Assembly: GCF_000745015.1 (NCBI RefSeq)
Contig: NZ_JQNA01000002.1
Location: forward strand, 4,836,001-4,900,000
Length of the DNA: 64,000 nt
Direction of reading: 5' to 3'
Source of the DNA: Burkholderia sp. 9120
GTDB lineage: Bacteria; Pseudomonadota; Gammaproteobacteria; Burkholderiales; Burkholderiaceae
Part shown: positions 17,484 through 26,076 of the stretch, in pieces
Layout: the number at the start of each line of letters is the position of its first letter
Position numbering within the stretch: position 1 is the first letter of the stretch
Notes under the pieces: generated by a model
What the model saw: only the letters and a program-made list of their open reading frames with translations
Told to the model about the DNA's origin: nothing
The model's database searches: none
Program-made: the position numbers and the translations under genes

Positions 17484-18425
17484 ATGTCAGAGTCATTCCC
17501 GCACGACGCCCGACAGAGCCTGCCTCAACGCGCCGGGGTTGGGCTTAAGGCGCAGCACTACCACACGATCCTCGAATCGCGGCCGGACATCGGCTTTTTC
17601 GAGGTTCATGCGGAAAACTATATGGGCGCCGGTGGTCCGCCGCACCGCTTTCTGTCCGCCATACGCGAGCGCTACCCGCTATCGATTCATGGTGTCGGTC
17701 TGTCGATCGGCGCGGACCGGCCGCTCGACCGGGATCATCTCCAGCGCCTCAAATCGCTCATGGCCCGCTATACGCCAGGCCTGTTTTCCGAACACCTGGC
17801 CTGGTCCAGCCACGACTGCGGCTTTCTCAACGACCTGCTGCCGGTTCCCTACACCGCCCAGAGCCTCGCGCGCGTAGCGGACCACATCGACCAGGTGCAG
17901 GAGGTGCTCGGCCGGCCGATGCTGCTGGAAAACCCGTCGACGTACCTCGCTTTCGAGGAAAGCACGTATTCGGAGACCGACTTCATTGCCGCCGTCGCAC
18001 AGCGCACCGGCTGCGGTCTTCTGCTCGACATCAACAACGTGTACGTCGCGTCGATCAACCAGCAGTGGGACCCGTTGGCCTATATCGACAACTATCCGCT
18101 CGCGGCGGTGCAACAGATTCATCTGGCCGGTCACACACGCGAGGCAGACGAAAAGAACCGTCCGCTGCTGATCGATACACACGATCGTCGCATTGCGGAC
18201 ATCGTGTGGGAACTCTTCGCACGGGCGATCCGCCGGACCGGTCCCCTTCCCACCTTGATCGAATGGGACGCGAACTTACCCGACTGGCCGACGCTCAAGG
18301 CGGAAGCCGAGCGCGCCGACAGCGTCGTTCAGACCGTCATGCTACCGGTCGGTATCGACCACGTAAGCAGCCGGCCGCCATTCATCGCCACGCGTCACCC
18401 GCACACAGAGGTGCAGACAACATGA
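17484..18425 (+). CDS. bufB: DUF692 multinuclear non-haem iron oxidase (bufferin-modifying)
   Basis: This 313-residue TIM-barrel protein of family DUF692 (MNIO) would modify Cys residues of the bufA product in the cytoplasm before export. The metal-ligand motifs are all present in order: FFEVHAENY, SIHGVGLSIG, FSEHLAW, LLENPSTY, LLLDINNVYV, QIHLAGH, DTHD and LIEWDAN. ATG 17484 is the only reasonable start; its ribosome-binding site is weak, consistent with lower expression than the precursor. Its stop overlaps the next start (ATGA at 18422-18425). The C-terminal roughly 25 residues are not conserved. Confidence 0.92.
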   Translation: MSESFPHDARQSLPQRAGVGLKAQHYHTILESRPDIGFFEVHAENYMGAGGPPHRFLSAIRERYPLSIHGVGLSIGADRPLDRDHLQRLKSLMARYTPGLFSEHLAWSSHDCGFLNDLLPVPYTAQSLARVADHIDQVQEVLGRPMLLENPSTYLAFEESTYSETDFIAAVAQRTGCGLLLDINNVYVASINQQWDPLAYIDNYPLAAVQQIHLAGHTREADEKNRPLLIDTHDRRIADIVWELFARAIRRTGPLPTLIEWDANLPDWPTLKAEAERADSVVQTVMLPVGIDHVSSRPPFIATRHPHTEVQTT

Positions 18426-19399
18426 TCAAGCGACAAGTCCTGGTGTATTACGCGTGGAGCCGGCCAGGCGAGAACGGTGCACCGCTCCATGTGATCGACG
18501 ACCGGTTTCCGGCCCTCTTCGAAAGTCGCAGGATGGGTTTCCCGCGATTCCACGAATTCTCCGACCCGCACGAGTTCGATCAGAGCATTACCGGTTTCCT
18601 CGACCACATCATGAAGCGCAACTTCACCGCCTTTGTCGAACTGGCGGCGGCGTTGACGGGCCAGAGTGTGACGGAGATCGAACGCGTCGCGGACGACGGC
18701 ACCCTCACGCCGCTCGACGCGCATCTTCTGAACGGCGTCGACACGCTGATCGTCATCAGTTTCGACTCGCTGCGCACCGCTCAAACGGCGGGCAGCGATG
18801 AGATCGACGCGCTGCGCACCTTCCTTGGACACGCCGACCATCTCGCCTTCATCTGCCCACACCACGATATCGGCGATGTCACGGGGCTGCCGGAAAACGA
18901 GTTACTGGATCGTCAGATCGCCGAATTTCATCATCACGGCGACACGACGATTCCACCGCGGCAACGGTTCGGCGGGTTCGCGCGTTCGTTGCTCGCGGCT
19001 CTTGGCGTACCGGTGGAAAACCGCTTCGGACTCAGGCCGTTGGCTGAAGCGGATGGAACGCCAACGCCGATCGAAGCGGATACGGCACTCGATCGATTGG
19101 GCCTGCTTCAACGAGTTGGCACGTTCAATCTGCACGCGCATTTACCGCAGCTCGAACGACTCGGCGAGGCCGTCGAAAAACTCGATGTACTGGTTCGTCA
19201 GCGAATCGATCTCCACGCGCCGCCGCATCCGTTCACCGCTGACCGCTCGACCTTCGATGCGCTCCTGCAGTCTCGACCGGATACGTTCGCCGGCAGCCTG
19301 CTCGTGAGCGATACGACGCTCTGGAGTTCAACGGCTGGCGGTGTCGACAGTCTTCGCGAGTTGTGGACGAATGTCGTTCAACGCCCGCTACGAACCTGA
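18422..19399 (+). CDS. unrecognised 325-aa protein embedded in the bufferin operon
   Basis: I do not recognise this protein. It starts at ATG 18422 overlapping the DUF692 stop, and ends 7 bases before the DUF2063 start, so it is an integral part of the operon. No signal peptide or membrane segment is visible. Residues 105-150 read like a Rossmann-type strand-helix-strand (DTLIVISFDSLRTA, HADHLAFICPHHDIGD), followed by a His cluster (EFHHHGDTTIP) and later HAHLPQLERLG. The single Cys lies in ICPHHD, reminiscent of a nucleophile elbow in ThuA/DJ-1-like folds, but this is only a shape resemblance. The His-rich motifs suggest metal binding. Confidence 0.82.
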   Translation: MIKRQVLVYYAWSRPGENGAPLHVIDDRFPALFESRRMGFPRFHEFSDPHEFDQSITGFLDHIMKRNFTAFVELAAALTGQSVTEIERVADDGTLTPLDAHLLNGVDTLIVISFDSLRTAQTAGSDEIDALRTFLGHADHLAFICPHHDIGDVTGLPENELLDRQIAEFHHHGDTTIPPRQRFGGFARSLLAALGVPVENRFGLRPLAEADGTPTPIEADTALDRLGLLQRVGTFNLHAHLPQLERLGEAVEKLDVLVRQRIDLHAPPHPFTADRSTFDALLQSRPDTFAGSLLVSDTTLWSSTAGGVDSLRELWTNVVQRPLRT

Positions 19400-19406
19400 G
19401 CGCGTA

Positions 19407-20288
19407 ATGGCACACCAAAACTTGCTCCAGGCATCCGCTGAAGCGTCGAGCGGCAGAGCCGACGTCCGCGCGGGTCTGCTGCCCGATTGCTTATGCGACC
19501 GGCAGAGGCACTTCGCTGCGGCGCTACTGGATCCGGGTAGCCCCGTTCCTCCCGGCCTGGTCGGCCCCGATCACGAACCCAGCGAAAAGCGCTTTAACGT
19601 CTATCGGAACAACGTCGTGGTTGGCCTCGTCGAGACGTTACGGGCGGCTTATCCTGCCGTGTGCCGCCTTGTCGGCGACGACTTCTTCGCGGCGATGGCG
19701 CGCGTCTACGTCGCACTCGAACCGCCGAGGTCGCCCATCATGCTCAACTATGGCGAAACGTTCGCGGCGTTCATCGAACGATTCGAGCCGGCGAATAGCG
19801 TGCCGTATCTGGCCGACGTCGCCCGACTCGAACGGGCGTGGGTCGAGGCATATCACGCCGCGGAGGCGCTGCCGATCGACCCCGCGCGACTCGCCACGAT
19901 CGACTCGCAAAGCCTGCCTCAGGTCGTCTTTGCGCTGCATCCTTCGTTACGCGTCGTACGGTCGTCGTTTCCCGCCGTGCGGATATGGCAGATGAACATC
20001 GACGGCGGTGAGCCCACCGCTATCGACCTATCCAGCGGCAGCGAAAATGCCCTCGTCGTACGCCCGCTTGCCGAAGTGGAGGTACGCCAGGTGCCGGCAA
20101 GCGCAGCGACTTTTATCCAGAGCGTTGCGGCGCACGCGTCGGTCGCCGAAGCGACGACCCTCGCTTTCGACGAAGACGCCGATTTCGATCTGGCCGGCAC
20201 CCTTCGAGACCTGTTCGCGATCAACGCGATCGTCGGATGGCGTCTTCAGGAAGCCGCCGAATTCAGCCCCACCGAGAGGGTCGCATGA
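19407..20288 (+). CDS. bufC: DUF2063 domain protein, partner of the DUF692 oxidase
   Basis: This 293-residue protein has the DUF2063 DNA-binding-like N-terminal domain. Diagnostic segments are KRFNVYRNNVVVGLVETLRAAYPAV and FFAAMARVYVALEPPRSPIMLNYG (about 60-120), followed by YLADVARLERAWVEAYHAAE. The C-terminal half is more variable. Proteins of this family accompany DUF692 enzymes and recognise the precursor's leader. ATG 19407 is 7 bases after the preceding stop; an in-frame ATG at 19371 would overlap it by 29 bases and is less likely. It overlaps the DoxX gene by 4 bases. Confidence 0.9.
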   Translation: MAHQNLLQASAEASSGRADVRAGLLPDCLCDRQRHFAAALLDPGSPVPPGLVGPDHEPSEKRFNVYRNNVVVGLVETLRAAYPAVCRLVGDDFFAAMARVYVALEPPRSPIMLNYGETFAAFIERFEPANSVPYLADVARLERAWVEAYHAAEALPIDPARLATIDSQSLPQVVFALHPSLRVVRSSFPAVRIWQMNIDGGEPTAIDLSSGSENALVVRPLAEVEVRQVPASAATFIQSVAAHASVAEATTLAFDEDADFDLAGTLRDLFAINAIVGWRLQEAAEFSPTERVA

Positions 20289-20785
20289 ATCAGATTAGCG
20301 CACGGACCAAGGGCCGCTTCGAACTGCTGATTCGCACGGCGTTGGAGCACATTCAGGCGCTCGGCTGCATGCTTGCACCGCCCATGCTGCGAATCGCCCT
20401 CGCGCTACCGTTCTTTCGATCCGGTCTGACGCGATGGGACGGCCCGCTGTCCATTTCGCCCGCTACGCTTTACCTGTTCGAGAATCAATTCAAGGTTCAC
20501 GCGTTCGGCGGCGCCTATGGTTTCCCGGCACCCGACACGGTCGCGCTTCTGGTGGCCGTGGCGGAAATAACCTTCCCTATTCTGCTGGTGCTCGGATTCG
20601 CGACCCGGTTCGCGGCCTTGGCGTTATTGGTCATGACCGGCGTGATCCAATTGGTCTTCCCCGATGGCTGGGCGAATTTCCATCTCTATTGGGCGTCGCT
20701 CGCCGTGGCGATCATGGCGCTCGGTGCGGGACCTGTGTCGCTGGATCGTCTGATAAGCCGCTGGTTCTATTCACGCGATATCTGA
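20285..20785 (+). CDS. DoxX-family membrane protein of the bufferin operon
   Basis: This 166-residue integral membrane protein has four hydrophobic helices. MLRIALALPFFRSGLTRWDG at the start of the DoxX domain is followed by LLVAVAEITFPILLVLGFATRFAAL and VIQLVFPDGWANFHLYWA. It starts at ATGA overlapping the DUF2063 stop, so translation is coupled. DoxX proteins regularly close bufferin-type operons (called bufD in Caulobacter). Their role may be redox supply to the iron oxidase or membrane integration of the pathway; neither is shown by the sequence. Confidence 0.9.
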   Translation: MNQISARTKGRFELLIRTALEHIQALGCMLAPPMLRIALALPFFRSGLTRWDGPLSISPATLYLFENQFKVHAFGGAYGFPAPDTVALLVAVAEITFPILLVLGFATRFAALALLVMTGVIQLVFPDGWANFHLYWASLAVAIMALGAGPVSLDRLISRWFYSRDI

Positions 20786-20855
20786 CGATCGCATCAATGC
20801 CATTGCGCCGGTCAATCCGCACGACTCGCGTTTAGATTCTTTCCAGAGAGAAACA

Positions 20856-21311
20856 ATGGACCACCCCGAGACCGCCGATGCGTGGAAGTACTCTCTCGAC
20901 TTGCTATTGCGGATGCAGTTGCCGAAACCGCGCTGCGATTCCCGTTCCGTTTCCGGCGCGGACGCGCACGGTTGTGGCAAGCGCACCGATGTTGCCACCC
21001 GTGGCAAGCGACGCGCTCGCGTGCTCCGCGAGCGGGCTGTCCATCTGCACATCGTGGAGAAATATTCGAGTTCGGCGATCGCGGTCTGCTGGCGCGACGC
21101 GACTTCCGGGTGTTATGGCGAGCAATTGTGGAAAGCCGTCACGGCGCGGGCCGGGGCGACTTGCGCGTTAAGCGGTTTGCGGATTCGTCGCGGCGACGCG
21201 GTTTTTCGGCCTTGGGCCCGTGGCTATAAGCCGATCAATGGCGACTCGATGATCCTCGCATCGGCAGTCGAGCAAACCGCTCAGGAGGCGTGCGATTTAC
21301 TCGCGCAGTAA
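20856..21311 (+). CDS. DUF3331 domain protein
   Basis: This 151-residue protein carries the DUF3331 pattern known mostly from Burkholderia-group bacteria: VEKYSSSAIAVCWRDATSGCYGEQLW, then ATCALSGLRIRRGDAVFRP and NGDSMILASAVEQ. The N-terminal roughly 50 residues are basic and low complexity. The Cys in VCW, GCYG and TCALSG may form a small metal-binding knuckle. AGAGAG is about 6 bases before ATG 20856. It follows the DoxX gene by 70 bases on the same strand and could be cotranscribed. The function is unknown; many Burkholderiales carry several copies. Confidence 0.8.
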   Translation: MDHPETADAWKYSLDLLLRMQLPKPRCDSRSVSGADAHGCGKRTDVATRGKRRARVLRERAVHLHIVEKYSSSAIAVCWRDATSGCYGEQLWKAVTARAGATCALSGLRIRRGDAVFRPWARGYKPINGDSMILASAVEQTAQEACDLLAQ

Positions 21312-21324
21312 GCAGGGTTCGACG

Positions 21325-22263
21325 TTATTCGCGCGCGCCTTTCATCGCACGCCGTCTGCCGTTTTCCCGCGCGAACGCGGCCGGCGTGCAGCCCACGTGA
21401 CGGTGAAAACGCCGGGTAAAGTGGCTCTGATCCGCAAAGCCCGTCATGAGTGCGATTTCCGAAAGCGGAATGGCGGTTTCCAGAATGAGCGATTGCGCGC
21501 GACGAATCCGGCATTGTTCGACAAAGCCGATCGCCGTCATTCCCGTGCTCTGCTTGAACAGGCGCGTAAAGTGGAAACGGCTTACGTTCACTATGCCGGC
21601 AAGTTCAATGAGCCCGATCGGTCGATCGAGATTCTCTTCCACGTACGCGGTGATCCGCGCCACTTCGACCCGGCTCAACGCCGGCAAAACCTGCGGTACA
21701 ACGGCTTCAAAGACGTTGTAACTACGAAGCAGGTGCGCCGCGAGCGCAAACGACATCTGATCGACAATGAGCGTCTGCGCGGGATGCGCCTTCCGGTCCA
21801 GTTCGCCGATCAGCACCTGCGCGATGTGTTCGATGATGGGATCTTTCGTCTCGAACACATTCCGAATCTCGATCTGCGACGTGCTACGGCGGCCAATCTG
21901 CTCGGCGGCCGATTCGATCAGCGCGGTCGGAATACGCAATCTTGCGGTTGCGGAGGCACTCCCTTCCCACAACGAGTCGTATCCGGCCGGCATGAGCATT
22001 GAAACGCCTGCCGTAACCAGACTTTCGTGGACGGTCCCGTCGCGGCCCTGCACGAGGCGCGCGCTGCCGGTCGGGCAATAGCAGATCAGATGATGATCGA
22101 GCGCGGGATAGCGCTCGGATACGTCGGGGAGCGGAGCGTACATGTCGACCGTGACGCCTGGCCACTCCCGCTCGCGCGTGGTCGCCGTGGGACGATGCGA
22201 CAAGACATGCACGATCTCGTCGATGGTGACAGGTTTATCCGCGGTTTGAGAAATCGTTGACAT
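21325..22263 (-). CDS. AraC-family regulator, paralogue 1
   Basis: This 312-residue protein has an N-terminal cupin-like sensor domain (DHHLICYCPTGSARLVQGRDG) and a C-terminal AraC double helix-turn-helix: ELAGIVNVSRFHFTRLFKQ, then PLSEIALMTGFADQSHFTRRF and GCTPAAFARENGRRR. It shares most of its length and many exact segments (EQCRIRRAQSLI, LIVD, FHRHVGCTPA) with 29013-30038, so the two are recent paralogues. It is divergent from the dihydrolipoamide dehydrogenase-like gene 22575-23969, its most likely target. The inducer is unknown. Confidence 0.93.
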   Translation of the reverse strand: MSTISQTADKPVTIDEIVHVLSHRPTATTREREWPGVTVDMYAPLPDVSERYPALDHHLICYCPTGSARLVQGRDGTVHESLVTAGVSMLMPAGYDSLWEGSASATARLRIPTALIESAAEQIGRRSTSQIEIRNVFETKDPIIEHIAQVLIGELDRKAHPAQTLIVDQMSFALAAHLLRSYNVFEAVVPQVLPALSRVEVARITAYVEENLDRPIGLIELAGIVNVSRFHFTRLFKQSTGMTAIGFVEQCRIRRAQSLILETAIPLSEIALMTGFADQSHFTRRFHRHVGCTPAAFARENGRRRAMKGARE

Positions 22264-22574
22264 GTCACAGTGCCGGATCTGCTTGCTTCGAGCCGAAATG
22301 CTAACACGACAATAGTCCCGCTCGGGACGCCGTGAATCACTTTGGAAAACGAAAAATCAGCACACGATCCAGCGTTCCATCATGAACGCCGCGATTGTGT
22401 TCTTCAGGCATCAAGTATCAACCAAACTGAGCACGAGTGTTCAATTCAACGCTCGCGCGTTCTGCTACGCTGAAGTCACCTTTCTATGTCGCGACCCATT
22501 TCGACTGGCCGCGAGGGCGACCGCCCAATCCCGTTCTTTCCTCCCCGTTCGTGTGAGCTCAGGGCGCTAGCTTG
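22264..22574. other. divergent regulatory region AraC / Lpd-like gene
   Basis: This 311-base region lies between two divergent starts and should hold both promoters and AraC-binding sites. It is AT-richer than the flanks around 22330-22460. I could not define a convincing direct repeat or -10/-35 pair by eye, and it does not carry the 71-bp element found upstream of the second AraC gene. Confidence 0.4.
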
Positions 22575-23969
22575 ATGAAACATTACGATGTCATCGTCAT
22601 TGGGTGCGGCGCGGGCGGTTACAACACCGCGATTCGCGCGGCCCAGCTCGGCCTCTCTGTCGCCTGTGTCGAACGAGCGTCGAATGTCGGCGGAGCGGGC
22701 ATGCGCAGCGGCTGCATTCCGTCGCGATTGCTGCTTCATACTTCCGAAATCTACGAGCTGGCCAGCAAGAATGCCGCGCTGGGCATCGACTGCGCGCCCA
22801 CGCTCAATCTCGCGCAAATGATGGCGTATAAAGCCGCCACCGTTGAGAAGATGTCGAACGGCGTTCACAAACTGCTGCACAAGCACGGCGTCACGCTCAT
22901 CTATGGTCACGCGCTGCTTGCCGCCGCGGGACAGGTGGTCGTCAGAAAAGCGGGCGGCGTGCAGCAATCCTTGCGCGGAACCGCCGTTGTGATCGCCACG
23001 GGTTCGGAACCCATCCCGCTCCCCTTTGCCCCTTTCGATCACACGCGGATTCTCGATTCGGCCGATGCGCTGTCACTCGATCGGGTACCGCGACATCTGG
23101 CGATCATCGGCGCGGGTGCAATAGGCGTGGAACTCGGTTCGATCTGGCGCCGCCTCGGCGCGCGCGTCACGCTGATCGAGCGTCGCGATCGTCTCTGCCA
23201 TTGGCTCGATCGCGACGTGACCGCCACGCTGGAACGCTCGCTGCGGCGACAAGGTATGGCGATCCGCTTGTCGAGCGACGTGATCGATATCGACAAGCGC
23301 ACGGACAGTGTTTCCATTCGACTGCGCACGGCGGAATCGGGCGAGATCACCACGCTCGACGCCGATATCGCGCTCGTCGCGATCGGCCGCCGACCGTCAA
23401 CGGCCGGCCTTAATCTTGCAAGCGTGCGCGCGCCCTCCGCGCAGGAGGACGTATTGCCTCAGCAAGGTCTGCTGACGCGGGCCGCGGGAATCTGGGTAAT
23501 CGGCGACGCCGCCGCCGGCGCGATGCTCATGTCCAAAGCCGAAGAAGAAGCGATAGCGTGCGCTGAGCGGATTGCCGGTCTGCCCGGCTTCGTCAATTAC
23601 GCGGCGATCCCCTACGCGCTTTACACGCGCCCCGAGGTCGCGATGATCGGCAAAACCGAGGACGAGCTTCGCGGAAGCGGCATGGCATATCGCGTCGGTT
23701 ACTGCCCGATCGCCGGCAACGCGCGTGCCGCAATCGGCAGCACCACCGACGGGTTTGTGAAACTGCTGGTCGACGCGCAGACGAACCTGATTGCGGGCGC
23801 TCATCTGGTCGGCCCTGGCGCGGCCGATCTGGTTTCGCAGGTGGCCGTCGCCATGGAAGCCTCAATGCTGTGCGAGGATTTTGCGCGTATCTGTCATCCC
23901 CATCCCGTCTGGTCCGAGGCACTGCGTCAGGCCGCCATGGCCGCGGGCGGATGGATGATGCACGCCTAG
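22575..23969 (+). CDS. dihydrolipoamide dehydrogenase-like flavoprotein lacking one redox cysteine
   Basis: This 464-residue protein is a full-length class I disulfide-reductase fold. FAD binds at VIVIGCGAGGYNTAIRAAQLG, NAD binds at LAIIGAGAIGVELGSIW, IWVIGDAA is the second FAD motif, and the interface domain has ICHPHPVWSEAL with the conserved His-Pro and Glu. In the usual GGTCLNVGCIPSK, this protein reads GGAGMRSGCIPSR: the first Cys is Gly42, only Cys47 remains, and the Lys is Arg51. It therefore cannot form the active disulfide and probably has another reaction or a regulatory role. ATG 22575 is preferred to the adjoining TTG. It is divergent from an AraC gene and convergent with an antiporter gene. 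Confidence 0.9.
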   Translation: MKHYDVIVIGCGAGGYNTAIRAAQLGLSVACVERASNVGGAGMRSGCIPSRLLLHTSEIYELASKNAALGIDCAPTLNLAQMMAYKAATVEKMSNGVHKLLHKHGVTLIYGHALLAAAGQVVVRKAGGVQQSLRGTAVVIATGSEPIPLPFAPFDHTRILDSADALSLDRVPRHLAIIGAGAIGVELGSIWRRLGARVTLIERRDRLCHWLDRDVTATLERSLRRQGMAIRLSSDVIDIDKRTDSVSIRLRTAESGEITTLDADIALVAIGRRPSTAGLNLASVRAPSAQEDVLPQQGLLTRAAGIWVIGDAAAGAMLMSKAEEEAIACAERIAGLPGFVNYAAIPYALYTRPEVAMIGKTEDELRGSGMAYRVGYCPIAGNARAAIGSTTDGFVKLLVDAQTNLIAGAHLVGPGAADLVSQVAVAMEASMLCEDFARICHPHPVWSEALRQAAMAAGGWMMHA

Positions 23970-24020
23970 CACGTAGCGCACGGCGTCACGGCGTCATGGC
24001 ATGCGACTACACGCCCAACC

Positions 24021-25694
24021 TCAGCTTCGCGAGCCGCGGCCGCTAAACCGCGACTCCTGCAGATCGACTTCCCGCACCAGATCTCGCACCAGTTCGTCCG
24101 TCAGCTTGCCCGACTGGGCGACGCGATAAAGTTCGTCCCGTTCAGCGCCGAGCGCCAGCAGACGCAGCCGGCGTTCGATCTCATCGATCTGCAAGCCGCG
24201 CCTCGCGTCCAGTCCGCTATCGCCGCGCAATGCGATCTGCTCGCGATAGTGTGCGATAAGCCGCGCGCCGGCCTGCGAAAAAAGGTCGGCGTCTTCGCTT
24301 GCCTGGCGCGTCTCATGAAGCGCGCGCTCAACAGCAACGATTGCTGCCTGAGCCGCAGCGCCGCGAGCGTCGTCCTCCTGCCGCCGCGCCAAGGTGCCGG
24401 GCGGCACCTTGATACCGCCCAGCACATAGGGCAAGCCGACGTTCGCAGCAATCAGGGTAACGATGATCACGCCGGCGGCAAGCAGAATGGCGAGGTCTCT
24501 TGCCGGGAACGGCGAACCGTTTTCAACGAGCAACGGTAGCGTCATCACGCCGGAGAGCGAAACCGCGCCACGTACGCCCGCTAACGACGTCGCCGTAATC
24601 AGGCGCCAGCCGGACGTGTTGATCGTCTGATTGCCCGGGCCAGTGCGAAACACAATCACGCGCAAGGCAGCCCAGGTCCACAAGAACCGTATGAGAAGTA
24701 ACGCGCAACTGATTGCGGCGACATAGATCAGCAGCCAGATTTCCTGCTGCCTTCCGGTTTGGCCGATAACTTGCCCACCCCGATCGATCACGCTGAAAAG
24801 CTGCTGCCCGAGAAGCACGAAGATCACGCCATTGCCGGCGAATTGAAGCGCATCCCAAACCGCCGCACGGCGAATGCGTGTACTGGCCAACGCCTTTCCC
24901 GCCAGCTCCTCGTAACTCATCACGATGCCCGCCGTCACGGCCGCCAGGATACCCGATGCGGCGAGCCGGTCGGCCACGACATACGCGCCGAACGGCAACA
25001 GCAAACTGATCAGAATCTGCGTGCCGGTTTCCTCGCCGAACAATCGCGCGGTCCAGTCCTTCGCCGCATTCGCCAGCAGCGTGACCGCCGCGCCTGCCGC
25101 CACGCCGCCCGCCACCAGCCACAGGAAGGTGCCGCTCGCTTCGGCGACCGAGAACGAGCCCGTTACCGCGGCGGCAATCGCAAAACGCAGGCAGACGAGG
25201 CCCGACGCGTCGTTCAGTAGCGCTTCGCCTGCGAGAACATTCATCAAGCGCTGCGGAATCGGTACGCGTTCCGCAATGGCCGACACGGCAACCGCGTCGG
25301 TCGGAGAAAGCGTCGCCGCCAACGCAAAGGCCACCGGCAACGGCATGAGCGGAATCAGCCAATGAATGAAGAACCCCGCGCCCAGGACCGTGAACAGAAC
25401 CAGCCCGAGAGCGAATGCACCGATCGTCCACTTGTCGCGGAACAGGCCTTCTTTCGAAATGCGCCAGCCGTCGAGAAACAGCAAGGGCGACACGAACAGC
25501 AGCAGGAAAACGTCGGGTGCGAGCGAAACCCGGAACCGGAAGATCTGCGCCATCAGCGCGCCGATGGCGATCTGCACGATGGCAAGCGGGAGCGGAATCC
25601 GCGCGGCACGTTTGACGATACTGCTCGCAATGACACACGCGAGCAATACGAGAGTGAGGGTGATCGTTTCCAAGTTCAGCCCGCGGGCTTGCAC
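24021..25694 (-). CDS. Na+/H+ antiporter, CPA1 (NhaP/NHE) family
   Basis: This 557-residue transporter has about 12 hydrophobic segments. The CPA1 core includes LATLSPTDAVAVSAI and AGEALLNDASGLVCLRFA (the Asn-Asp pair for cation binding), followed by a hydrophilic cytoplasmic tail of roughly 110 residues that is helical and charged (ALHETRQASEDADLF...). It exchanges Na+ (or K+) for protons across the inner membrane. The GTG at 25694 lacks a clear ribosome-binding site, so the true start may be a few codons downstream. The gene is alone on the minus strand between the Lpd-like gene and the lactate operon. Confidence 0.93.
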   Translation of the reverse strand: MQARGLNLETITLTLVLLACVIASSIVKRAARIPLPLAIVQIAIGALMAQIFRFRVSLAPDVFLLLFVSPLLFLDGWRISKEGLFRDKWTIGAFALGLVLFTVLGAGFFIHWLIPLMPLPVAFALAATLSPTDAVAVSAIAERVPIPQRLMNVLAGEALLNDASGLVCLRFAIAAAVTGSFSVAEASGTFLWLVAGGVAAGAAVTLLANAAKDWTARLFGEETGTQILISLLLPFGAYVVADRLAASGILAAVTAGIVMSYEELAGKALASTRIRRAAVWDALQFAGNGVIFVLLGQQLFSVIDRGGQVIGQTGRQQEIWLLIYVAAISCALLLIRFLWTWAALRVIVFRTGPGNQTINTSGWRLITATSLAGVRGAVSLSGVMTLPLLVENGSPFPARDLAILLAAGVIIVTLIAANVGLPYVLGGIKVPPGTLARRQEDDARGAAAQAAIVAVERALHETRQASEDADLFSQAGARLIAHYREQIALRGDSGLDARRGLQIDEIERRLRLLALGAERDELYRVAQSGKLTDELVRDLVREVDLQESRFSGRGSRS

Positions 25695-25911
25695 GCCGGT
25701 CAGGAAAGAAGGAATCCAGATAATAGGCCATAAAAAACGGTCTGAACGACTCGATTCGATTCGTTCCCGCTAAAGAGCACCGATCAACAATTTCGAGCAA
25801 GAAGGTGCAATCCTCCGCGCGCTCGCGCAAGTATCGTCGCCTCGTGATGTCGTGTCCCGGACAACGCAACTTTCCGAATGCTCCCCGCCTGAACCATGTG
25901 GAGAGCCTTCA

Positions 25912-26034
25912 TTGACGTTACTCGTCTTTGGCCTCGTCATCGTCTTTGTCGTCGTGGTGAGGTCGCTGTGGATCATGGCCAACCTCAATCACATGACGAT
26001 GCCCCTGTCGCCGATCATGAAGATGCAACCCTGA
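25912..26034 (+). CDS. small membrane peptide upstream of lutABC (40 aa)
   Basis: A TTG at 25912 is preceded by GGAG (25900-25903) with 8-base spacing. It encodes a 40-residue peptide with a single strong transmembrane segment (TLLVFGLVIVFVVVVRSLW) and a Met/Pro-rich polar tail (NLNHMTMPLSPIMKMQP). It ends 42 bases before lutA on the same strand. The reading frame is open further upstream but the ribosome-binding site favours this start. It may be a membrane subunit, a leader peptide or an anchor for the Lut complex; I know no named family. Confidence 0.6.
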   Translation: MTLLVFGLVIVFVVVVRSLWIMANLNHMTMPLSPIMKMQP

Positions 26035-26076
26035 CCCGCGCGCGGTCGATCCAACCCTGCCACCGAGAGGCCCATG

